Source: Dactylonectria macrodidyma (Eukaryota; Ascomycota; Sordariomycetes; Hypocreales; Nectriaceae). Taken from it: 64,000 bases of DNA. The stretch spans positions 496,001 through 560,000 of the forward strand of contig JAGMUV010000020.1 of assembly GCA_020744425.1 (NCBI GenBank). The letters run 5' to 3'. Within the stretch, counting starts at the first letter, position 1; the number at the start of each line of letters is the position of its first letter. A program made the position numbers and the translations under genes. The notes below the pieces were generated by a model. It was given only the letters and a program-made list of their open reading frames with translations, made no database searches and had not been told where the DNA came from. Shown here piece by piece: positions 45,415 to 55,345 of the stretch.

Positions 45415-48400
45415 GGCGATGGAATGATTCAGCCTGAACTGTTGAGAGTGGATTTTTATTTGCGAGCCTCGGGTTGGCGAGTGTTGATGTTTTGAATTGA
45501 TCTGGCTGCAGGAATTGGTGGTGTATTTATGTATGTTCTGTTTATGTTGCGGAGACCTCAGCTCTCGGTGTCACCGGTATCTTCAAATACGATGTTCGTT
45601 GTCGGTTCCTCTTCAGACTAGTTCTCCACCAATATCGAGGCAAAGCCCTCCCGTCGCCTGAGACTATATCAATAGTGGCATATACTACCCAACGTTCAAG
45701 GCGTTCTAGACATCGAACGTCGCAATTGGCTTGGCTGAAATCCCTTGATGCGCGTCCGCTCCGCTGGTCTGGATTGGTTTCTGGCTGCGAATCGCGCAAG
45801 GGATCAGCCCAACGAGGCTAGGCCTGCAACCATTTCAGCTAGCTATTGGCTCGACCCAGCTGTAGCTGGTGCAACCCCGACTCACCTGAGCACCTCATCC
45901 AGTGGAAGGCTAACCAGATATGGCAGACTATTGATGTCCAGAACTAAATGCAGGCAGCCACGGGCGGCCCGGAGCGCAGCGGTTCCCCATTATAGTAACC
46001 ACTCAATGCAATGCGGTGCACTAACTGGGGTGTTGGGCTACAGTAAGCCCTCCAGACCTTAATGAATGCGAAGAGAACTAAACGCCAGAATTACAAGCTT
46101 TCAATAATACCGACCAATCACCCAGCCACGTTGGGGCAAGTGATGCTACAGGGACTCTTCGTCATCAGCTGTCGCAGTTCTAAAGATGATAGCACAATTG
46201 CGAGGCCACGGCGGACCACGCCCGCTTCTAACAACCTAGACTTTCAGAATCAGCAATTAAATAACAGTAACACATAGTGGCGAGACAGTCAAGTACATAT
46301 CAAGCTGAGCATTCAGCTGCCCTTGAGCTTGAAATGTCCTTGTGACGATGAATACAGCACCTCAGCTCCAAAAAATGGCAGATGCAACCGGCAATGTGGG
46401 ACACGGGCAGCACAGGCGGTCATCCGGAAGTCATAGACATTACCTTTCAAGCTGATAGCGCAGGGCCCACCGTAGCTGTAGACAGAGGGGACAAAGAGGA
46501 TGATGGCGAGGAAGGTAGGGATGCTACTGGGCACAACCATTCAAGGAGCAGTTTATAATCCAAAGTGAATTGCCTTGTTTCAAATCAGGACCAGAAAGAC
46601 TATCGAGGACGCAATGTTTACAAGCTCCATATCTGATCCAATCCTACCGGGAAGGTCGTACGAGACAACTTGGGTTGTGTCCTTTCCCTAAATCTACTCC
46701 AGGGCAGGCGTTTCATAGCTCAGCTATGGCTCTCCTCTATCAGTGTATCCAGCATGTCGAACCTCATATTGATTTCAGCAAGTGAGCCGGCTTCCCTAAT
46801 CACAACCGAGCCGACAGTTGAACCATTTGGATGCGAACCTGACTTCCCTCTTTGTTTAGAATCACGTAGTCCTCCATACCCAAAGATGACTCATATCTAC
46901 TGCCAATTGCTGTACATATCGTTTCGAGGTAACTGAAGTCTTTTGGAAATGATCTGAATGAGTCATCTTACGGTGAAGTATCTCAATCAAGTGGATGAAT
47001 CAAGTATCCCCAGCTACAGGATTTTGACGGCTTGGGTCTGGCAATATGTGAATTTGACGGAATTGTGGAACATCAAACTTGCTAGAGTTGGTCAATTTGC
47101 TAAGACCCTATAATATCTTGACACTGCTAGAGATCAGGCCCTTGTCTCGTAGGTCTCTGGTTTAAAATCATTGTTTCTCATTCGATGACTTACTTTCGCA
47201 GCATAGTAATTAATATCACTCCCGAAACGACTTTTCAATAAATCTGACTGCTCGGTAGTGTTGACTACGACAGAATGACATACGATACTTGAACATAAAG
47301 TACTTCCAATACTATGAGAGGGAATTTGATATTAGATCATATAAGTAGAACCCCTAGACGCTACCGATTCATCAGCGTAGGCTAACATACGGACAAGACT
47401 GTGGACGTCTCGGAAGAGAGGTCGACCCCTTTCAGTTGAGGGGTATCCCTCTCCCTTTAAACAGTTTATGTAGGCGCCTATTGTATGAGAATAGGGTGCA
47501 ATGGAATGTTTCGTGGAAAATCGGTTGGCCACGTATTCTTAGTGTTGAAGCATGGCGCCCAGCAACACCCCTGGTCTACTCCTACGCTCCCTCAGCACCG
47601 GCCCATCTGCAATGCAATATGGGTGATATAGGAGTACTTCTGGAAGAACAAGGTGTACTTGACCTTCTCGGACACGAACACTGCCCCCTACCCTGTTCCT
47701 GCAACTACTCCATCCCGTGCCAACGCCAGTCCACACCATGGAGCGCTCCGGGCCACGAGTTCGACACGACGATGTCGGACACAGTGTGAAAAGAAGCCTG
47801 AGCCATTCTCCGGCAGCAAATTCTACATGTCTGATGACGATGCGAGTCGACCGCAGACGCCACAACGCCCCATCCAACTTAGCCTCCACGCGGACGAGCA
47901 AATTCATTTGCTTATCTCGAACCGACCTTCTTCTTCAGAGTTAGTCGCTCCCTGTGATTCTTACCTGCATCTGCAGGTCAAGCACGGAATCCCGCTGTTT
48001 CCGGGTTTTGGACGCCATACATCGTGACTTCTCGACACCACCAAGCCGGTTTACCAATCCAGGCTATGAACACAGTCCCACTCACACATGCAAGCTGAGG
48101 CAGATGACCTTCACAACGTATTTTCATCATGTCATAGATACTGTTTTGAGCTACGCGTGGTTGGTGATACGTGAATGTTGGCTACAGGGTTGCTGGTCTC
48201 TGCATGGACGTTTTGGCCGACCCATGTTAAACTCAAGGCCGTTATCGGTGTGGGAACCTTATAAGTGGCTGCTGACTGAATGCGCGGTTTGTTGGCCGCG
48301 GACGTCTGGCTGCCTCGAGTTCTCTCTAATTGTCCATCCAACGTCTGTCTGTTGAGCGACGGTTGGTTCTGTAGGACTCCACCTTCTCGAACATCACCTG

Positions 48401-48511
48401 GACTTGCCTTATCATATGTTCTATTAGACTACATGGCCATCGCATCGCTGTTACCAGCCTTATCTTGGAACATTCGCGTGCTTGTCTCTATCCTAGTCTG
48501 GCTTCGAGGCC
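45415..48511. other. Gene-poor stretch with one orphan coding fragment
   Basis: Most of the 3.1 kb holds only short ORFs. A plus frame at 47632..48027 looks like protein: EYFWKNKVYLTFSDTNTAP, then a Ser/Thr/Arg segment and PIQLSLHADEQIHLLISN. It lacks a start codon and I see no partner exon that joins cleanly. It may be a gene remnant. I cannot name it. Confidence 0.3.
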
Positions 48512-49511
48512 ATGTCGGACGAAAAGCCCGTCACCAAGTCAAGCCGCCGGTACTCGCAGCGAAGATATCACACTCGACAGAATTCGGGACCTTACGGATA
48601 TCATGGAGGGTCCCGGCGACGATCTGGAGTCTTTGCACGCCCCGAGAATGAGATCCCCCGACCTCCAACCCCAACAGTTGAAGAATCAGTTCCAGTCACG
48701 GATGTTCCTCAACAACAAGAAAAGCTAGTGTCTAATCTGTTTAGATCACTCGTGAAATTCTGGACAATGATTCTCAATCAAAAGCCTTGGCCTTTACGAC
48801 TTGCTCCAGGTGGTGTCGTGTCGTCGTCCCTACCATCTCCGCCCGCGGATGAGAAGACCGCTCCTAGTCTCAGTGACAACGAAGAAAATAACTATAACGA
48901 GACAACTGTCCCTGAAGACAACCTAACCTCACCTGGAGATGATCCAAAATCAGAAAATTCTGACCAGCAGGGCCGAGCCACGACCTCATTAGATGACCAG
49001 GGCAGGAATGGGAACGACCTCGTGCTTGCCCGCCTTGTCCTGCACGAGGAACTGAGTAGATTGCGACTATGGAAAGTCGCTTTTACAGACGAAGACGTGG
49101 ATCTTCTCTCTAAAACGCAGCATGAAATTGTGCAATCTACGCTCAAATGCCTCGTCAATATTTCGAACGCCTTGATCGCAGAATGTGGTGAGTGACATAA
49201 ATATTTTTTTCAATCATGTCCTAAGTTAACAAGTAGTTGATGTACCCAAAAACGACCAAAAAACCGCATCTCGTACAGCACTTGATAAAGAAGAAGATGT
49301 CTTGGTAGAACTCGTGAAGAAGGTTGAGGCATTGATAAAGCTAGTCTCGTATGAGGATGACGTTATGACGGAAGGAGACTATTCGGAAACTCGAGGATCA
49401 GACACGACAGCTGGAGGACAGACGTTTCTTAAGAAAATCGCTGAGAATATTGACCGCCTGAATCGACTGTCTCATTCGCTGTGTCTTGTCTTGGATGATT
49501 TTAGGGTTTAG
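48512..49511 (+). CDS. Unknown protein with helical C-terminal half
   Basis: Exons 48512..49187 and 49237..49511 (49-base intron, GTGAGT donor, acceptor TAG) give 316 residues. The first 180 residues are disordered, with an Arg/Ser/Tyr-rich head (KSSRRYSQRRYHTRQNSG), a Pro-rich piece and an acidic Ser/Asn-rich linker. A single hydrophobic patch (LFRSLVKFWTMILNQKPWPL) is in the middle. The C-terminal half is helical: LVLHEELSRLRLWKVAFTDE, IVQSTLKCLVNISNALI, LVELVKKVEALIKLV and ending SHSLCLVLDDFRV. The spacing RLRLW-helix-helix recalls the helical domains of fungal incompatibility proteins, but I cannot assign a family. It lies between HET-C and a DUF7580-like gene. Confidence 0.65.
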
Positions 49512-49845
49512 TTTTCGTTTAGTTTTATGAATGTGAAAAAGAACCCACACAATGGCACAGTGTAAATTTTGTATTGCTTGTAAAGACACTCTTGAAGTTT
49601 GAGAATTGGGTTAAGGTGTGATACTAGCAGCTGGATCAAATTGGAACTGAACCTCATTTTACGCGTTATCTGAAATAGTGGAGATTGCGAAAATCAGGGC
49701 AGCTAGTAAGAACGAATCGGTCACTCAAGGATGAAAACATACAAATTCGATATTGGAATTTTGTGAAATCAGGCCATCGCTCACTTACTTCTACAGACTC
49801 TATTAGATGACATCAAAAGAAACTAGCGTCAGGTTCCCGAACTCA
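49512..49845. other. Convergent intergenic region, nothing seen
   Basis: This AT-rich stretch separates the 3' ends of two convergent genes. No ORF or repeat stands out. Confidence 0.5.
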
Positions 49846-51690
49846 TTAAACCGATGCCAAAGTCTTCAAAGGGCTCACAACCTTTTGGTAGAAAGTCTCC
49901 TGGAAAATATCATCGTCCATCTCATCATCTCCAGTTGCTGAAAACTGCAAACAGAACTGAACCACCTCTTGGTATGGTGCCCCTGTCTTCTCCAACAGCT
50001 TGGTCAAGCACTGCTGAGTCATTTCATCTCTAGGACCACTCTTCTCGAGTATTCTAAGCGTCCTTAGCTCTTCCCAAAGACCTACTTCGAGCAAGACAAG
50101 ACCTAGGCATGAAAGAAAATGTGCGTGATCATTGCGGACCTTATCTCCCATCTGAATTTTCAAAAAGGGCAGAAGATCGTTGCCAACGGGGTAGAAGACA
50201 ACGTTTTCACTATCCCATGTGTCACCGAGCCACTCACTCCATCCGTACCTGAGTGTAGCCTCTGCGATCCTGGTCGCCATCTGGAACCTGCTGCTCTTGA
50301 GCTGTTGGCTTCGGGTGTATCTGCTTATGTCACCTTTCCGTTGACCTTCTTGGATGATGTGAGATAGCACCAGAGGGTCTGATTCAGTTGTGGGTCGCTG
50401 ATCCTTTCGCAAGTAGAAGATCTTATGACCACAGATGTCTTCATCGCCGATGCACATAGCCAAATTATCTTCGCCCTGTGCGAGGCTTCCCGGACAGATT
50501 TGGATTTGCTCATCATTTTCAATGTCGCCCTTGTTTCTGGAGGCAGTAAACTCCTCCTTTGCAGAGGACGTCGAATAGCCAGAATCGCGTCGAGACCGCA
50601 AGTCTTTAAGCACGGATTGTGGAGCGGGAGCGCAAGGAATGCGCAGCGTCGAATTGGCTTCAAACCAGATGTGTCCCTTGCTCAAGGTCGACTCGATTGC
50701 AATTAAATGTGCTATTAAGGCCATTTCGTTGGGCTTGATGTCGGTGGGCTCCTTGTTCTCCACGGGCACGAGACAGACCAACGCGCGATGGTGGTCATGG
50801 CCTTGTCTACGACCCTTTAAGGGACATGCTCTGCAGAGGCATCGGTATAGTTTTCGAGTAGCCAAACTGGCAATGAAGAGCCGGGCGAATCCTTGGGTTG
50901 ACTCTAAGGGGCGTCGGGTGGCCGAACGCTGGAAGACTTGGCTTTCGATAGATGTGATGTATTGTTGGATTTTGTGGATGTGCTCCTCAATCGCCTTGAA
51001 GCTCTGCGATTGCTTCACGGGGCGTTTGTGAGTTTTGTCCTGTAAGAGGTCACTGTCAGATTGTCAGATCGCAAGTTTAGGGAGGTTCTAACTCACCCGA
51101 CAGAAGTCTACGAGCCCTGGCACTTCTTCCGCAGCCAGGACAAGCAACCTCTCAATTAAGTTGAGATTTTCCTGGATACAGTCTCCTTTCGAGAGTGTAG
51201 TTTGGTGACAGAGAGACGATGCTCGGACTTGATCTGGATCCTGCTCTGGCCATCGCTTGATCGCTGTAATGTGACGCTCAAGTGACAACTGCTGGTCTTG
51301 GGTGATATTTCTCAACTCCCTCATACATCGGTGTCGTAATTTTTTGGACTCTTTGAGTATGTAATGATATTTATCTTGAATCCTTCTCCCAGTCTCGTCA
51401 ATCGTGGCCTTCTGGAACCGAGACATAGTTGGTGGTATTGTAGAGATTGGCTTAGGATCAGCAAGTTGACTCGGCTCACTGTCTGGTGGTTTGATGTTCC
51501 CGAAGCTGAAGGTGTAGGGAACAGGTTGTGCCGTTGGAGTCATCGGTGATGTCGGTGTCATAGGAATTGTGACCGGGCCTGTGCTGTATATAGTCGTGCT
51601 GCTTTCTCCAACGTTGTATTGAGTTGACTGATGGTTGCTCTGATTCGAATGAGCCGCTGCGTTGGTTGTTTTGGCCATGATGGCAGTCAT
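49846..51690 (-). CDS. DUF7580-like fungal protein
   Basis: Exons 51690..51097 and 51039..49846 (57-base intron, phase 0) give 595 residues. The N-terminal 75 residues are low-complexity (Asn/Gln/Ser/Thr/Pro). A helical part with RRIQDKYHYILKESKKLRHR and HITAIKRWPEQDPDQV follows. The C-terminal half has HDHHRALVCLVPVEN, SRRDSGYSTSSAKEEF, RFQMATRIAEATLRYGWSEWLGDTWDSENVVFYPVG and LGLVLLEVGLWEEL. The last two recall the degenerate kinase-like domain DUF7580 that accompanies HeLo or NACHT domains in fungal recognition proteins: a helix ending in a W, then 'W...ENVVF', then a 'LGLVLLEVGLWEEL' helix like that of kinases. That assignment is from pattern only. Catalytic kinase residues (VAIK Lys, HRD, DFG) are absent. 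A second in-frame ATG is at 51678. Confidence 0.7.
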
Positions 51691-52514
51691 GTTGGGGAAG
51701 CCAAATCCTCAAGCAGCAGTCTGCAATCAAAACCCTTCCAACAAGAACTGAGGGAGGACATCTGTATCTGTTAAAAATGCGGCGGCCCTCAGTGCCGGAA
51801 CAGACGAGCATTTGAGCCGCAATCTCTCGCAGATGATGCCTCACCCCACGCTGACCAATGTGCAACTCCTCACCCCGCACCGGATCACCTATCACGCATA
51901 TGCATGGCAGCATGCATGTTAGAACCGGTCAGACAGCTGCATGAAGTACACAGTGCAGGAATGCCATGCTTACGACACCCAGCCTGGTGAGGCTGAACAG
52001 GTGTCTGCTCCGATAGCGAGCAGCATGAGCAGAACCAATCGGACTGCTCGTCCCTTGTTGGTGGGTTGCGGTATTTTGCACAACACACACTTGCATCACG
52101 CAAGCTGAGAGCTTGCATATGCACTGTCACCTCAGCTTTATGAAGCAACGCATCTCATTCGTAGTTGTCTTGCCAATGGCTGGCGTAGCTGTCTTAGGCG
52201 AGCAGACTACATCTCGGCGCAACCCTCACACTGGACTGAACGTCCAAGCACAATGCAGATGAGACGCTCGCGCCGACAGAGTCAGGCCACGCTGGCAGAG
52301 AGCCGCATACGGGCTACTCTAGGCTCATGCGCGTTTCTCTGCGGCTGTCAAGCGAAGCGGCGCGCGGTCATCTTGTACTTTAGGTAGTGATGTAAGTACT
52401 AAGTAGTCGGTTCTTCCGCCTTGATGCTTCGCAGTGACCCTCAATCAATTAGACCGAGAATCAACTGGCAGATATCACACTATTCCATCGCGTTTGCCTA
52501 TCTGACTTCTAACA
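51691..52514. other. Divergent upstream region, no gene seen
   Basis: The stretch lies between divergent genes and contains short ORFs such as 52148..51885 minus, none with a domain. Confidence 0.45.
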
Positions 52515-53842
52515 ATGGTAAGTGGCTGCACAATTGCCATCATCAGCCCATAACTGATCCAATTCTACAGGCCGACCCAATCTCAGCAGCAGCTGCCGGC
52601 ACAGAGGCCGTCAAGCTTTGTCTAGAGCTCGTCCGCCGCGTAACCACGGCGATAGATCTCCAGAAGACCGGAAACTCGAAGCTTGACACCATATGCAACG
52701 ACCTCAACAGCGTCAGGGACGTTGTCAAGCTCGTCGAAGGGCAGGAGCAGCTCAAGACAAAGGGCGTCCTGAAAGCAGTGACCAACATTCAGAAAATCAC
52801 AATGAATGTCGACAAGCATGTTGAGCGCGTCAGAGGAAAGTCAACCGCGGGATCCAAGGCCCGACAGATCACTCACCAGTTCATGAAGGGTCCGGGAGAA
52901 TGGGAAATCCTCCGCGTCATGATGATCAACCTTACTGCAGCCAAGGCTACCTTGAGTTTGCATATCCAATTGGCCCACGTCGGATTGATGGTTGCTCAAG
53001 GCCATGGAAACGTGAGTGTCGTGAACATTAACGTCCTGAAAGCTACCAATCAGAATGTCGAGAAGTTCCTCGGTGCCGGCAAAGGACTTGTCATCGCCGA
53101 GGTGTTCAAGGACAAACAGCCAGATGGTACGAATGAGCAATCTTACATGACACATTATGAGTGACTAACACATCTCAGAAAAAGGTATGATATACCTCAC
53201 AAGTGAGGAATGCGACGCCCTTCCGTTCGCGGACATAGATCCAAGTGATGCGGGTGGCCAGCCCGGTAAGTCCCAAACCCCCAGCTATTACATTCACGTC
53301 GAATTAGTATCCTGATCAAACTCCTAGGAACTATTGAAGTTCTCAACAACAGAACTTATGACCAGGCACTACAGATCAACGGCTTGGTTGGCGAGAAAGT
53401 TTGGAGCAAATTCAAGTCCAATCTCGTCATCGAGAACAACGAAGCCAGAGGTTTCAGCACTCAAATCAACGTGCCCACCAACAAAGGAACCTGGGATGAT
53501 GCTCTGCAAAACCGGCTGGAAATGGCAAAGATTGTCACAGCAGCAGGAGGAGGGGGTGGTATGTCGCAACCTCCGCCGTACGGTCAGATGAGCTATTACC
53601 CAGCTCCACCCCCAATGCCTGGCACGCAATGGTATGGCCAGCAGCAGAATCCATGGGGGCAACCATTTCCAGCCGCGATGCAAGGTGGGACAAAGATGGA
53701 GGATGTACCCAGGACTTTTACCGCGCCACCCGGACAACAGCCACAGATTCCATACTACGCGATGTACCCAGTAAATCAGCATATGGTTGATCCGTCGTCT
53801 CAGCAGGTGAACCCAAGCACCAAGATGGAGACCGAGGATTAG
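52515..53842 (+). CDS. Fungal STAND/HeLo-like N-terminal domain protein
   Basis: Four exons (52515..52517, 52571..53126, 53179..53265, 53328..53842) give 386 residues. The first coding exon is the ATG alone, followed by a GTAAGT donor; the product then starts MADPISAAAAGTEAVKLCLELVRR. This start (D-P-I-S-A-A-A-A-G-x-E-A-V-K) is the usual beginning of helical N-terminal domains of fungal NACHT/STAND and prion-inhibition-type proteins. Helices continue to about residue 150, then a Gly/Asn/Val stretch GHGNVSVVNINVLKATNQN. A second part (MIYLTSEECDALPFADIDP, GTIEVLNNRTYDQALQINGLVG) may be beta-rich. The last 90 residues are Gly/Pro/Gln/Tyr-rich and disordered (PPPYGQMSYYPAPPP). No ATPase follows. 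All joins keep frame. Role in recognition is an inference from family and context. Confidence 0.72.
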
Positions 53843-54859
53843 CTCTATAGTAAGTTGATACGAATGATCTTGCAGTTTAATTGTCGACTCTGATTAATGA
53901 CTATGGCAATGTGGGGGTTATATTAATATTGTTTCTCTTCGTAACCCATCCCCCCTCTCCAGTTCACAGTGAACCAAACGTATCTTGGGAATTTCGTCTT
54001 CATTTCAAACTTCGCACCCAGGCTGGAGAAGCCCTAACCCCAGAATTCCATGCCTCTACTAGTTCCTAGTTTCCAGTTTATTAAAAAGTCGTTCTCATTC
54101 AGTGAAATGAATCATGTCGCGAGTCGACGATGTAGTAAGCTAGATACAAAGATATCTAGAAGAGAAAGACATATAGAGCCAAGGAACAATACGCCGAAAC
54201 TTGGAGGCGAGGATGTTCTCCACATTTAAGAGAAAACCCAATATTTCAATCACGGCTATTGGATCAGCTGGTTATGCCTTTACGCGCAAGTTGCTAGCAC
54301 AATAGTGGGAAAAAAGGTTTTGTCTGTATTATAATCCCAAGTTGTGTGCCCAATGCCTCGATAGTAACCGAATACAAAGCGCCTCCAACTGCATTAAAAT
54401 TAAAAAACTTTAATCAATGTAGATTATCAGAGGTCGGTCCTTAAGGTCCAGCTCCCGCCATTGTCCCTTCCTCACACACCATTACAACGATGCCCTTATC
54501 TACTATCGTCAAACCGTCATCGGATCAACCTGCAGCCACGACTGTACACAAACTGTGGCTTTACACAAACTACGAAAACTTTGGATACCCTGGAAGTATT
54601 GACAAACGAGCCTCAAAGGAATGCGCCGGGAGTAATCAGGCATCGAGTGATGGCTGATAGGCTAATCATTGTTCGTCATTGTGGAATTCACTGGAGACAA
54701 GAGCGTTGGTGACACAACGACCTCAGAAATATTTATCGAAAGAGAGGTTTTATGAATAGAAAGCAAAAAAAATTAAATTCGCTAGGTTGAGATTGTCATT
54801 GACCGGGCGTCACCGGTGATTGAATGGTGAACTAGAGTATGATGGATTACCCAACGCCA
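53843..54859. other. Convergent intergenic region, no gene seen
   Basis: A plus ORF at 54461..54712 is featureless. The stretch is AT-rich and has no clear repeat. Confidence 0.4.
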
Positions 54860-55345
54860 CTAACTATCAAAGAGTCCAGAAGAAGAGGGCTTGTTGGGAC
54901 CCGTGGGGGCGCTTGCACTCACAACACTGTTCCTGGTGCTTGTAACGTTTGAGGCTTGGCTAAACAGTGAAGTTGTTTTGCTATTTGTCGCAGTGCTACC
55001 GAATGGAGCTGAACCAAACAATGAAGACCCTTTGCCATTTGGGACAGTGCTGGCAGCTAAATCATTGGCGAAGTTTGACGACGATCTGCCATTTGTGACA
55101 GTGCTGGTAGATGAAGGAAGGGCGAAGGCTGGAGACGTGCTTCCATTTGGGGCAGTGGCAGTATTTTGAGCATGGCCGAACAGAAAAGTTGTTTTCCCAT
55201 TTGTGGCAGTGCTAGTAGATAAGACATTGTCGAAGATTGAAGGGGTTCTGCTATTCGTGGCAGTGCTGGTAGATGAAGGAACAGCCAAAGTCAAAGACAT
55301 GCTATCTTTGGGGGCAGTGCTAGTAAAGGAGGAGTGGCGAACAGG
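54860..55345 (-). pseudogene. FG-like Ser/Thr repeat tail of the dynamin gene, out of frame
   Basis: In the frame one base off from the dynamin exon, an open stretch of about 160 residues ends at a TAG-type stop at 54860. It is made of about six imperfect repeats of 20-24 residues, each with STSTATN or STVPNG followed by a phenylalanine motif: PSIFDN, FLFGHAQ, PAFALPS, SNFANDL, SLFGSAPFG, SLFSQAS. The dynamin exon frame just before has the same flavour (SAFGQPN, GLFATPP). The simplest reading is one tail split by a single-base indel near 55320-55345. A 38-base intron would also restore frame but has no good branch site. Confidence 0.55.
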
